Program-made: the position numbers and the translations under genes
From: Azorhizobium caulinodans ORS 571
GTDB taxonomy: Bacteria > Pseudomonadota > Alphaproteobacteria > Rhizobiales > Xanthobacteraceae
DNA: 64,000 nucleotides
Direction: 5' to 3'
Assembly: GCF_000010525.1 (NCBI RefSeq)
Contig: NC_009937.1
Location: 3,353,501 to 3,417,500 of the forward strand
Shown here: piece after piece, positions 29,379 through 37,948 of the stretch
Layout of the letters: the number at the start of each line of letters is the position of its first letter
How positions within the stretch are numbered: position 1 is the stretch's first letter
Notes under the pieces: generated by a model
What the model saw: only the letters and a program-made list of their open reading frames with translations
What the model was told of the DNA's origin: nothing
Databases searched by the model: none

Positions 29379-31217
29379 ATGCATGGCGATGAACACACGC
29401 TCTTCCTGAGCGCCCTCGCCTTCCTCGCCGCGGCCGTCGTTTCCGTTCCCATCGCCCGCCGCCTCGGCCTTTCGCCAGTGGTCGGCTATCTCGCCGCCGG
29501 CGTCGCCATCGGCCCGGCCGGCCTCAGCGTGGCAGACCCCTCCACAGTCATCACGGTGGCCGAGCTCGGCGTCGTCCTGCTGCTGTTCCTCATCGGCCTC
29601 GAGCTCCAGCCCTCCCGCCTCCTTTCCATGGGGCGCTACATCTTCGGCCTCGGCACGGCGCAGCTTCTGCTCACCGGCGCGGTGATCGCGGTGGTGGAAA
29701 TGCTGCTCGGCTTCGGCTGGGCGGCGGCGGTCATCTCGGGCCTGGCGCTCGCCATGTCGGCCACCTCCATCGCGCTCCAGCTGCTCTCGGAGCGTGGCGA
29801 CGTCTCGTCCGGCTACGGCCAGCGGGCCTTCTCCATCCTGCTGTTGCAGGACATCGCCATCGTGCCGCTGCTGGCGCTGGTGCCCCTGCTGGCGCCGGGC
29901 GAATCCGCGACACCGCGCAACCCCACCGGCGTGCTGCTCCAGGCCGGCGCCATGATCGGCGCTATCGCCGTGGTGGTGGTGGCGGGGCGCTATCTCCTCA
30001 ATCCGCTCTTCCGTCTGCTCGCCCGCACCGGCGCGCGCGAGGCGATGACGGCGGCCGCCCTCCTCGTGGTGATGGGTGCGGCGGGCCTCATGGCGTTTGC
30101 CGGCCTGTCCATGGCGCTGGGCGCCTTCCTTGCCGGCCTGCTGCTGTCGGAAAGCACCTTCCGTCACGAGCTGGAAGCCAATATCGACGCCTTCCGCGGG
30201 CTCCTGCTGGCGCTGTTCTTCATGGGCGTCGGCATGTCGCTGGACCTGAAGGTGGTCATTCCCTACCTCGGTCCCGTGCTCTCCGGCGCTCTCGTCATCA
30301 CAGCGATCAAGTTCGCCGTGGTGTTCGTGCTCTATCGGGGGGACCACCGCGATCTCGCGGACGGGCTCAGGGCGGGCGCCGTGCTGATGCCGGCGGGCGA
30401 GTTCGCCTTCGTGCTGTTCCCGCTCGCCCTCTCGAACGGCATCCTCGACCAGCAGCAGACCTCGCTCCTCACCGCTACGGCGGCGGTGACGATGATGATC
30501 GGTCCGCTGGCCTTCGCCGGCATCGAGGTGCTGCTGCCGCGCCTGCGCAAGGATGCGCCGGAGCCCGAGCCGGACGATTTCACGGATGCCAACGGCAGCG
30601 TGCTCGTGATCGGCTTCGGCCGTTTCGGGCAGGTGGTCTCCCAGTGCCTGCTGGCCGAGAATGTCGGCGTCACCATCATCGACAACGATGTGGAGATGAT
30701 CCAGAGCGCCGGCCGTTTCGGCGTGCACATCTATTATGGCGACGGCACGCGGCTCGACGTGCTGCGCGCCGCCGGCGCCGAGACCGCCGAGGTCATCGCG
30801 GTGTGCGTGGACGACAAGGACACGGCCACCCGCATCGTGGAGATCGTGAAGGCCTCCATGCCGCAGGCCCGCCTCTTCGTGCGCAGCTTCGACCGCGTGC
30901 ACACCATGGATCTCCTGCGCAAGGGCGTGGATTTCGAGATCCGTGAGACGCTGGAATCGGCCTTCGCCTTCGGCACGCGGACCTTGGAATCGCTGGGGCT
31001 GGATACGGAGACCGCCCGCCAGCGCGTCGCCGAGGTGCGCGAGCGCGACCGGGCGCGGCTGCTGCGCCAGATGGAGGAAGGCCTTTACGCCGGCCTCGAC
31101 CAGTTCACGCCCCGCAAGGTGGAGCCGGAACCGCTCACCCGGCCCGAGAAGCCCGCCCGCCCGCTCAACCCCGAGGCGCAGGACGTGCTCACCCACGAGA
31201 CCGAATTCTCCGGCTGA
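29379..31217 (+). CDS. CPA2 family cation:proton antiporter with RCK domain (KefB/KefC-like)
   Basis: This encodes 612 residues. The first 380 form twelve or so helices of the CPA2 exchanger (VVGYLAAGVAIGPAGLS, ELGVVLLLFLIGLELQPSRL, MSATSIALQLLSE). A Rossmann RCK/TrkA-N domain follows: VLVIGFGRFGQVVSQCLLAE, then IIDNDVEMIQSAGRFG and YYGDGTRLDVLRAAG, which binds nucleotide and gates the channel. Kef systems are glutathione-gated potassium efflux pathways; gshA lies 4 kb away but not in the same operon. The start MHGDEHTLF follows GGAG. Confidence 0.92.
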   Translation: MHGDEHTLFLSALAFLAAAVVSVPIARRLGLSPVVGYLAAGVAIGPAGLSVADPSTVITVAELGVVLLLFLIGLELQPSRLLSMGRYIFGLGTAQLLLTGAVIAVVEMLLGFGWAAAVISGLALAMSATSIALQLLSERGDVSSGYGQRAFSILLLQDIAIVPLLALVPLLAPGESATPRNPTGVLLQAGAMIGAIAVVVVAGRYLLNPLFRLLARTGAREAMTAAALLVVMGAAGLMAFAGLSMALGAFLAGLLLSESTFRHELEANIDAFRGLLLALFFMGVGMSLDLKVVIPYLGPVLSGALVITAIKFAVVFVLYRGDHRDLADGLRAGAVLMPAGEFAFVLFPLALSNGILDQQQTSLLTATAAVTMMIGPLAFAGIEVLLPRLRKDAPEPEPDDFTDANGSVLVIGFGRFGQVVSQCLLAENVGVTIIDNDVEMIQSAGRFGVHIYYGDGTRLDVLRAAGAETAEVIAVCVDDKDTATRIVEIVKASMPQARLFVRSFDRVHTMDLLRKGVDFEIRETLESAFAFGTRTLESLGLDTETARQRVAEVRERDRARLLRQMEEGLYAGLDQFTPRKVEPEPLTRPEKPARPLNPEAQDVLTHETEFSG

Positions 31218-31351
31218 CGGGTCACCGCCGTCAGCGGTGTTCTTCCGCATCGGTCTGGGGCATGGTCCGCCCCCGCCGGCCCACGGAGCCGGATCGGGCG
31301 CGTTCAGCCTGATCGCATCCGGAACTCGCCCCCGCCCGCTCCAAGGTTCCC

Positions 31352-32770
31352 ATGGCCCGTTCCCATCCCACCTTCACCCACGGTTCCATCATGCGCCATG
31401 TGGCGGTCATGACGGGCACCGGCTCGGTGGGGCTGGTCGCCGTGTTCATGGTGGACCTGCTCAACCTCTTCTACATCTCGCTGCTGGGCGAGGCGGAACT
31501 GGCGGCGGCCATCGGCTATGCGGGCACGGTGATGTTCTTCGTCACCTCCGTCACCATCGGCCTCATGATCGCGGCCTCCGCCACCGTCTCGCGGGCGCTC
31601 GGCGCCGGGCGGCGGCGGGAGGCACGCCAGCGCGCCACCACGGCGGCGGTGCTGATGCTCGCCACCTGCCTCATCCTGACGGCGGTGACGCTGCCGCTGC
31701 TGCATCCCCTCCTCCGCCTCCTCGGCGCCACCGGACACACCGCGGCCATTGCGGAGCGCTTCCTGTTCATGGTCACGCTCTCGACGCCGCTGCTCGGCCT
31801 CGGCATGGTCGCCTCCGGCGTCCTGCGGGCGACGGGCGATGCCAGCCGCTCCATGTGGGTGACGCTCGGCGGCGGCATCGTCACCGCATTGCTGGACCCG
31901 CTGCTGATCCTCGTGCTCCATCTGGGGGTGGATGGCGCGGCCTATGCGAGCTCGGCCTCCCGCCTCTTCATGGCCATCGCCGGCCTCTACTGGTGCGGCA
32001 AGCACCATCGCCTGCTGACGCGGCCGACCCGGCGGATGATCGCCGAGAACTTCCGTCCCATCGCGTCCATCGCCTGGCCGGCCATCCTCACCAATGTGGC
32101 CACCCCGGTGGGCAATGCCTATGTCACTTCCGCCCTCGCCCCCTTCGGCGACGAGGCGGTGGCGGCCTGGGCGGTGATCGGGCGCGTCATCCCCGTGGCG
32201 TTCGGGCCGCTGTTCGCGCTGACTGGGGCTGTCGGCCCCATCTTCGGCCAGAATCTCGGTGCCGGCCGCTACGACCGGCTGCGCACCACCTTGCGTGACA
32301 GCCTGCTGCTGATCCTCTGCTACGTCCTGCTCGTCTGGCTGGCCATGGCGCTCGGCCGCGGTTCCATCGCCTCCGGTTTCGGGCTGACAGATGCGGGACG
32401 CGGCATCGTGGAGTTCTTCTGCCTCGTCTCGGCGGGCAGCTTCATGTTCCTCGGTGCCCTGTTCGTCTCCAACGCCGCCTTCAACAATCTCGGCGCGCCC
32501 CTGTTTTCCACGCTGTTCAACTGGGGCCGGGCGACACTCGGCACGGTGCCCTTCGCCTGGGCGGGGGGACAGCTCATGGGGCCGAACGGGGTCATCCTCG
32601 GACAGAGCCTCGGCGCCGTGGCCTTCGGGCTCGCGGGCATGGTGTTCGCGTTCCGGCTCATCGAGAAGATCGGTCGTTCAGGTGCGCCGGCTGCGCCCGG
32701 CCGCCACCCGGCGCCAGCGGAAATGCCGCCTTTGTCCTCGCCGCAGGATGCGGCGGCCATCGACCCGTGA
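31352..32770 (+). CDS. MATE family efflux transporter
   Basis: This encodes 472 residues with twelve helices in two related halves. LVAVFMVDLLNLFYISLLGEAELAAAIGYA at the start of the first half and SIAWPAILTNVATPVGNAYVTSALAPFGDEAVAAW in the second (landmarks, in part) mark the MATE/NorM fold. It should export cationic drugs or metabolites by Na+ or H+ antiport; the specificity is not readable. The start at 31352 gives a normal length; an ATG 13 codons later is possible. Confidence 0.9.
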   Translation: MARSHPTFTHGSIMRHVAVMTGTGSVGLVAVFMVDLLNLFYISLLGEAELAAAIGYAGTVMFFVTSVTIGLMIAASATVSRALGAGRRREARQRATTAAVLMLATCLILTAVTLPLLHPLLRLLGATGHTAAIAERFLFMVTLSTPLLGLGMVASGVLRATGDASRSMWVTLGGGIVTALLDPLLILVLHLGVDGAAYASSASRLFMAIAGLYWCGKHHRLLTRPTRRMIAENFRPIASIAWPAILTNVATPVGNAYVTSALAPFGDEAVAAWAVIGRVIPVAFGPLFALTGAVGPIFGQNLGAGRYDRLRTTLRDSLLLILCYVLLVWLAMALGRGSIASGFGLTDAGRGIVEFFCLVSAGSFMFLGALFVSNAAFNNLGAPLFSTLFNWGRATLGTVPFAWAGGQLMGPNGVILGQSLGAVAFGLAGMVFAFRLIEKIGRSGAPAAPGRHPAPAEMPPLSSPQDAAAIDP

Positions 32771-32816
32771 TTTTGGCGCTGTGATGGCGTAGGGTCTCCT
32801 TCAGGGGAGGCCATAC

Positions 32817-33749
32817 ATGGATCAGTTCACCCAGTTGCTGAAGTCCGCCCAAGGCGGGCACGGCGTCGAGAACCTCGCCAACCTGTACGGCCTCTCGGCC
32901 CAGCAGACGCAGCGCGTGATGGAAGCGCTGATTCCGGCCTTCTCCGTGGCGCTCCAGCGGGCCATGCAATCGCCCGAGAGCCTCGCGAATCTCACCATCC
33001 TGATGATGAGCGGCCCCTACGGCGGGCTCTACGAGCACCCGCCGCAGAAGCCCGTGGAACTCGCCAAGCCGGGCGATCCGGTGCTGGAAGCCGTGTTCGG
33101 CAGTCCCGACGTGGCCAAGGCGGTCGCCGACCACGCGGCTTCGTCTTCCGGCCTCGCCGCCGCCGTGGTGAAGCAGGTGATGCCGTCCTTTGCGACGCTC
33201 CTTCTCGGCGGTCTTGCCAAATCGCTGGCCGCCTCCGGTGCCATGAGCCAGATGCTCGCGGCATCCCTCGCGCGGGCCAGCGGGCAGCAACTGCCGACGG
33301 GCAATCCGTGGGTTGATGCGCTGAACAATTTCATCTCGCCGCCGCAGGCCCAGCAGGCGCCCCAGTCCACGGGAAATCCGTGGGTGGATGCGTTTGCCCA
33401 GATGATGGTGCAGTCGCCCTTCGGCCTGCGCGGCGCCAACGCCCGCAGCAACAACCCCTGGCAGGCGCTGGCGGAAACCATCAGCGCGTCCATGGCAGCC
33501 TTCCAGATCCCGGCTCAGGGCTGGACCGCGGCACCGCCCCCGAAGGCTGCGCCGACGCCCCCTCCCCCGCCGCCCGAACCGGCGAATCCCGCTTTGCCGT
33601 TCCAGGACTTCTTCGCCAAGCTGTTCACCCAGGGCTGCCCGCCGGCCTTCAACGCCTTTGATCCGAGCCGCAGTTCGGGGCCGACGGGCTTCTACCCGTT
33701 CGATGTCTGGGCGCAGATGCTCGACCGGAGCAGCGGCCGCAAGGGCTGA
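32817..33749 (+). CDS. DUF937-type protein
   Basis: This encodes 310 residues. The N-terminal 160 residues resemble DUF937 (MDQFTQLLKSAQGGHGVENLANLYGLS, ALIPAFSVALQRAM, VVKQVMPSFATLLLGGLAKSL), a helical domain of unknown role. The C-terminal half has two copies of GNPWVDAL/GNPWVDAF about 24 residues apart, a NNPWQALAETIS echo and a proline-rich stretch, then PFDVWAQMLDRSSG. A GGGGAGG site lies before the ATG. It stands alone after the MATE gene. Confidence 0.75.
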   Translation: MDQFTQLLKSAQGGHGVENLANLYGLSAQQTQRVMEALIPAFSVALQRAMQSPESLANLTILMMSGPYGGLYEHPPQKPVELAKPGDPVLEAVFGSPDVAKAVADHAASSSGLAAAVVKQVMPSFATLLLGGLAKSLAASGAMSQMLAASLARASGQQLPTGNPWVDALNNFISPPQAQQAPQSTGNPWVDAFAQMMVQSPFGLRGANARSNNPWQALAETISASMAAFQIPAQGWTAAPPPKAAPTPPPPPPEPANPALPFQDFFAKLFTQGCPPAFNAFDPSRSSGPTGFYPFDVWAQMLDRSSGRKG

Positions 33750-33760
33750 GGCAGATACGA

Positions 33761-33786
33761 AAAAGCCCGCACCGGACGGTGCGGGC
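33761..33786 (-). terminator. Terminator for the DUF1127 gene
   Basis: GCCCGCACC (33765-33773) pairs with GGTGCGGGC (33778-33786) around a 4-base loop, and AAAAA on its left gives a U-run when read leftward. It lies about 60 bases past the stop of the minus-strand DUF1127 gene. Confidence 0.8.
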
Positions 33787-33848
33787 AAGGCGGCGGTCCC
33801 GAGGGGCGCGACCGCAATCTCATTGGAATTCTGGAACGGTGCGCGTGA

Positions 33849-34178
33849 TCACCAGCCCTTTTCGGGCAGGCCGCGATGGCGCAGAAGCTCCCGCTGCACG
33901 AGGCGCCGGGCGGCCTGCCGCTCCACGGAGCGGGTCACCAGGACGTCGGTCGGATCGCTCCACCAGGGGGATGCCGCCGCGTCGCGCAGGTCACTGCGGT
34001 CGAGGCCGATGTCTTTCAGCATCGCGTCGCTCATCTCCCCGAGGGTGGCCACATCCCGGCGATGGATCATGGCACGGGTGATATTGCGCACCGTCCGCAC
34101 GAGGGCACGGGCCGCCAGGCCGAAACGGACGCTGACGGGCGCATAGAAGGCGCTGCTGTTTTCACCGAAGGTTGCCAT
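33849..34178 (-). CDS. DUF1127 domain protein
   Basis: This encodes 109 residues. The middle holds the DUF1127 (YjiS-like) pattern RDVATLGEMSDAMLKDIGLDRSDLRDAA, where the L-x-D-I-G-L-x-R core is the hallmark. DUF1127 proteins are small, and some bind RNA and affect phosphate or nitrogen traits in rhizobia and Agrobacterium; this one is longer than the usual 50-70 residues because of extra sequence at both ends. Start at 34178 (MATFGENSS) follows GGAG; a GTG/ATG pair four to five codons upstream is an alternative. It diverges from the LysR gene. Confidence 0.85.
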   Translation of the reverse strand: MATFGENSSAFYAPVSVRFGLAARALVRTVRNITRAMIHRRDVATLGEMSDAMLKDIGLDRSDLRDAAASPWWSDPTDVLVTRSVERQAARRLVQRELLRHRGLPEKGW

Positions 34179-34275
34179 GTCGCTCTCCATCACCGGGGCG
34201 CGCCATCACTCCTCCAGGCCTCGGGTGAGGGCCACCCGATTTCGCTGCGCCGCGGTTGGCTCCTCTTGTGTCCGA

Positions 34276-34313
34276 GAGCGATGAATCAGACTAGCGAATG
34301 TTATTCATCGCTC
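34276..34313. promoter_or_regulatory. Perfect 11-bp inverted repeat between DUF1127 and lysR genes
   Basis: GAGCGATGAAT (34276-34286) and ATTCATCGCTC (34303-34313) are exact inverted copies with a 16-base spacer. It lies 38 bases upstream of the LysR start and about 98 bases before DUF1127. Position and symmetry fit a LysR-type operator, for autoregulation and control of the divergent gene, or a site for another dimeric regulator. Confidence 0.6.
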
Positions 34314-34350
34314 ATATCATCGTGTGTGATGACTTCGGGACGCTGGCGCC

Positions 34351-35232
34351 ATGACCGTTCTGCTCGATGCCGACCATTTGCGGACCTTCGCCGCCATTGC
34401 GGAGACCGGCAGCTTCACCAAGGCGGCCGAGGTCGTACACAAGACCCAGTCCGCTGTTTCCATGCAGATGAAGCGGCTGGAGGACCGGGTGGGACGGCCG
34501 CTGTTTGCCCGTGACGGCCGCGCCTCGCGGCTGACGCCGGACGGCGAAAAGCTGCTCGACTATGCCCGGCGCATCGTGAAGCTCAATCTGGAGGCGGTCT
34601 CGGCCTTCACCGACCAGACGCTCTCCGGCCGCGTGTGCCTCGGCGTGCCGGACGATTACGCCGACCGCTATCTCCCCGACATCATGGCCCGGTTTTCCCG
34701 CACCCATCCCTCCGTCGAGCTGACGGTGGTGTGCGAGCCAAGTCAAAGGCTGAACGAGAGCATCGCGGCCGGGGCCATCGACCTTGCCATCATCACCGCC
34801 ACCGACATCTCCAACCGCAATGTGCAGGTGATCCGGCGCGAGCGCCTGCTGTGGGTGGGATCGCTCCGCCATTCCGCACATCTGGAGGAGCCGACGCCGC
34901 TCGCCCTCGGCCAGCCCACCTGCCAGTGGCGGGACGTGGCGGTGGCGGGCCTGCATAAGTCAAAGCGCGGCTATCGCATTCTCTACAGCAGCCCCAACCA
35001 TGGGGCGGTTTCCGCCGCGGTGCTGGCAGGCCTTGCCATCTCGGTCGTGCCCGAATCGGCCCTGCGCCCCGGCATGCGGGTGCTGGGGGCGGCCGAAGGC
35101 TTCCCGCCGCTTCCGCCCTGCGACATCGGCCTGCTGCGCAACCCGCATGAGCCCTCGGCGCTCGCGGAGGCGCTGGCCCACCACATCATTCAGGGGCTGG
35201 ACAATCTCACCGAGGCCGACGCGGCGGAATAG
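34351..35232 (+). CDS. LysR family transcriptional regulator
   Basis: This encodes 293 residues. The N-terminal winged helix-turn-helix is clear (LRTFAAIAETGSFTKAAEVVHKTQSAVSMQMKRLED, landmark in part), followed by a type 2 periplasmic-binding-like effector domain (GRVCLGVPDDYADRYLPDIMARF). The AAEVVHKTQSAVSMQMKRLE recognition region resembles the LrhA/PecT-type branch. A divergent DUF1127 gene and a perfect inverted repeat between them suggest local control; the effector is unknown. Confidence 0.92.
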   Translation: MTVLLDADHLRTFAAIAETGSFTKAAEVVHKTQSAVSMQMKRLEDRVGRPLFARDGRASRLTPDGEKLLDYARRIVKLNLEAVSAFTDQTLSGRVCLGVPDDYADRYLPDIMARFSRTHPSVELTVVCEPSQRLNESIAAGAIDLAIITATDISNRNVQVIRRERLLWVGSLRHSAHLEEPTPLALGQPTCQWRDVAVAGLHKSKRGYRILYSSPNHGAVSAAVLAGLAISVVPESALRPGMRVLGAAEGFPPLPPCDIGLLRNPHEPSALAEALAHHIIQGLDNLTEADAAE

Positions 35233-35269
35233 CCGCGCCGATCCTTCGGAACGCGATCCAAAAACCGGA

Positions 35270-36640
35270 TCAGTAGGCGAGTTCTTCGAACACCGGCTCC
35301 ACCGAGCCCTGCCAGGCGCCGTGATAGCGGGACAGCAGATCGTCGGCAGGCGTGCGGCCGGTGGCGACCACCTCTTCCAGCGGTGCAAGGAAGCGCGTTT
35401 CATCCCGGCCCTGGCTGTCGAGCTGGCGGCGGCGGACGAGACCCGCGCGCGAAAGCGCAAGAAGGTCGCGGGCGATGTCCTGCACGGTGCGGCCGCCGAT
35501 GGTGGCCTTCAACCCGAGCCGCGGCACCTCATCACGCAGGGTCTGGCGCTCGTCGGCGGTCCAGTCCTTGGCAAGCTGCCAGGCGGCATCCAGGCTCTGC
35601 CGGTCATAGAGCAGCCCGACCCAGAAGGCCGGCAGCGCGCAGAGCTTGGCCCACGGACCCGCGTCGGCGCCGCGCATCTCCAGATACCGCTTAAGGCGGA
35701 CTTCGGGGAAGATGGTGGAGAGGTGGTTGATCCAGTCCGCCAGCGTTGCGGTCTCTCCCGGCACCGCCGGATGGCGGCCGGCGAGCAGATCGCGGAAGGA
35801 CGAGCCGGCCACGTCGATATAGGCATCGCCGCGCTTGATGAAATACATCGGCACGTCGAGCGCATAGTCCACATAGCGCTCGAAGCCCATGCCGTCCTCG
35901 AAGGCGAAGGGCAGCATTCCGGAGCGCGCATTGTCCGTGTCGCGCCAGATCTCGGAGCGGAAGGTCAGGAAGCCGTTCGGCCGCCCTTCGGTGAAGGGCG
36001 AATTGGCAAAGAGCGCCGTGGCGATGGGCTGGAGCGCGAGGCTGACGCGCAGCTTCTGCACCATGTCGGCTTCGGAAGAGAAGTCGAGGTTCACCTGCAC
36101 GGTGCAGGTGCGGAACATCATGTCGAGGCCGAGCTTGCCCACCTTGGGCATGTAGCCGGACATGATCTTGTAGCGGCCCTTGGGCATCACCGGCGTCTCC
36201 GCCCGGCTCCATTTGGGGCTCATGCCGAGGCCGAGGAAGCCGACGCCGAGCGGCTCGGCCACCGTGCGCAGCTGCGCAAGATGGGTGTTCAGCTCCGAAC
36301 AGGTCTCATGGATGGACGCAAGCGGCGCGCCCGAAAGCTCGAACTGGCCGCCGGGCTCCAGCGAGATGGCGCCGCCGGCGCGGGGGTCCGCAAGGCCGAT
36401 GATGGTCGGGCCTTCCATGATGGGGTCCCAGCCGAGCACGTCCCGCATGCCTTCGAGAATCGCCCGGATTCCCTTGTCGCCTTCATAGGGAACCGGCTCG
36501 TGCCGGCCGAGGGTGAAGGGAATCTTCTCGTGCTCGGTCCCGATGCGGAACGCCGCTTCCGGCTTGTTGCCGGCTTCAAGATAGGCAACGAGCTCGTCGC
36601 GCGAGCGGATCGGCGTCGCATCGGTGGTGTCGCGGGCCAT
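35270..36640 (-). CDS. gshA: Glutamate-cysteine ligase, plant/alphaproteobacterial type
   Basis: This encodes 456 residues of the GCS2 family. FRIGTEHEKIPF near residue 32, ISLEPGGQFELSGAPL and MFRTCTVQVNLDFSSEADMV are conserved active-site regions of the enzyme found in plants and alphaproteobacteria, unrelated in length to the gamma-proteobacterial form. It makes gamma-glutamylcysteine, the first step of glutathione synthesis. The start MARDTTDATP fits the family. gshB is not in the window. It converges on the LysR gene. Confidence 0.95.
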   Translation of the reverse strand: MARDTTDATPIRSRDELVAYLEAGNKPEAAFRIGTEHEKIPFTLGRHEPVPYEGDKGIRAILEGMRDVLGWDPIMEGPTIIGLADPRAGGAISLEPGGQFELSGAPLASIHETCSELNTHLAQLRTVAEPLGVGFLGLGMSPKWSRAETPVMPKGRYKIMSGYMPKVGKLGLDMMFRTCTVQVNLDFSSEADMVQKLRVSLALQPIATALFANSPFTEGRPNGFLTFRSEIWRDTDNARSGMLPFAFEDGMGFERYVDYALDVPMYFIKRGDAYIDVAGSSFRDLLAGRHPAVPGETATLADWINHLSTIFPEVRLKRYLEMRGADAGPWAKLCALPAFWVGLLYDRQSLDAAWQLAKDWTADERQTLRDEVPRLGLKATIGGRTVQDIARDLLALSRAGLVRRRQLDSQGRDETRFLAPLEEVVATGRTPADDLLSRYHGAWQGSVEPVFEELAY

Positions 36641-36863
36641 GAAACTCTAATCCCCGTGCCCTCAGCCGCCGCGCTGGCAGGGCGCCAGCGGCAACGCGGC
36701 CGGTCCAGAACCAAGCGGCAGGCCCAGGCGGGCCGGCCCGGCGGCAAGGCCGCCGCCCCGCGCGTCTCGTTCCGGCAGCGGATACGGGATCCGGCCGAAG
36801 CGGAAGCCGCAGGGCGCGCGAACATACACGCCGCGGGGGCGCCCGCAAACGCCCTCCGAAATC

Positions 36864-37862
36864 TCAGATGGCGCAGTTGTCGTCGGGGCGGCAGAGCGCA
36901 AAGACCAGAACCGTCAGCGGCGTCGCCAGCAGCAGGCCGAGCGGGCCGAGCAGCGTGCCGAACGCGACCACCGAGAACAGCGTCACGGCGGCCGGCAGCG
37001 ACACCAGTTCCTGCTGCAGCAAGGGCGAAATGATGTTGCTCTCAACCTGCTGGACGACAAGGAAGAGCAGCAGCGTGTAGAAAGTGGTCTCCATCCCCAC
37101 GGTCAGCGCCAGCAGAAGCGCGGGGATGGCGGCCATCACCGGCCCCACCATGGGCACGAATTCCGCGAGGCCGGCGAAAAGCCCGAGCGCCAATGCCGCA
37201 GGCACGCCGAGGACGGCAAGGCCGATGCCGCAGAGCAGCCCCACTACGATCATGGCGATGAGCTGGGCCTGGAGGAAGCAGCGGAGCGACTGGCCGATGC
37301 CGTCCACCCGGCGTCCGGCCGCGTCCTGATGCTGCGGGGGAAAGAGAGAAATCAGCAGGCGCCGGTAGAAGTGGGGCTGCATCGCGAAATAGAGCCCGCC
37401 GACGACGATCAGGAAGATTCCGACCAGCACGTTGGCGATGTTGGACGTTACCCCGCGCACCGCCGAGAGCACCGTGGCACCGGAGGGCGTGGCCGCCGCC
37501 TCGGCGCGGCGCATGAGGTCATCCACCATGCCGCGGAGATGGAATTCGTCCTGGAACGTCTCCCACGCGGCGGGCAGGCGGTGGAACAGCTCGCGCACCT
37601 GCGCGCTGATGATGTTGCCGAACAGATAGGCCACCACGCCGAGAAGGCCGGCCACCAGCAGGCACACCACGGCGAGGGCCGCGCGGGGCGGGCAGCCGGT
37701 GTACCGGGTGACGGCACCCGCGAGCCCGTGCAGGCCGATCGCCACGAGGATCGCGGCAAAGGCAAGCAGGAGCACGTCCGAGATGGCCCAGGCGGCGAGG
37801 AACAGGGCAATGACCGCGCAGGCAATGGCAGCCGCGCGCGCGACGGACCAGTCGGAGAGCAT
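36864..37862 (-). CDS. AI-2E family transporter (PerM/YdiK-like)
   Basis: This encodes 332 residues with about seven to eight helices. LLAFAAILVAIGLHGLAGAVTRYTGCPPRAAL near the start and GLFAGLAEFVPMVGPVMAAIPALLLAL, then VVQQVESNIISPLL, are the AI-2E (UPF0118) signature regions. Despite the family name, members such as YdgG/TqsA and PerM have varied or unproven roles in metabolite or ion export. Start at 37862 (MLSDWSVARA); an upstream extension was rejected. The 223-base spacer to gshA is GC-rich with no recognisable gene. Confidence 0.88.
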   Translation of the reverse strand: MLSDWSVARAAAIACAVIALFLAAWAISDVLLLAFAAILVAIGLHGLAGAVTRYTGCPPRAALAVVCLLVAGLLGVVAYLFGNIISAQVRELFHRLPAAWETFQDEFHLRGMVDDLMRRAEAAATPSGATVLSAVRGVTSNIANVLVGIFLIVVGGLYFAMQPHFYRRLLISLFPPQHQDAAGRRVDGIGQSLRCFLQAQLIAMIVVGLLCGIGLAVLGVPAALALGLFAGLAEFVPMVGPVMAAIPALLLALTVGMETTFYTLLLFLVVQQVESNIISPLLQQELVSLPAAVTLFSVVAFGTLLGPLGLLLATPLTVLVFALCRPDDNCAI

Positions 37863-37948
37863 GGCGAACCTCGGGAGGGACCGGTTCGGCGCCGGCGGGC
37901 GCCGCCCGCCCCATACCACGCCCCGCCGCCGGGAGCAGCCGCAGCGTT

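Noticed and set aside
28545-31250. A 901-codon open frame on the minus strand across the KefB-type gene
   Set aside because: Its translation is rich in His, Gln, Gly and Arg and has no domain; it mirrors the GC-rich plus-strand antiporter, which has full family motifs.
36641-36863. A possible small gene between gshA and the AI-2E gene
   Set aside because: Open frames there are Arg/Ala/Pro-rich on both strands and lack start sites or similarity; treated as spacer.
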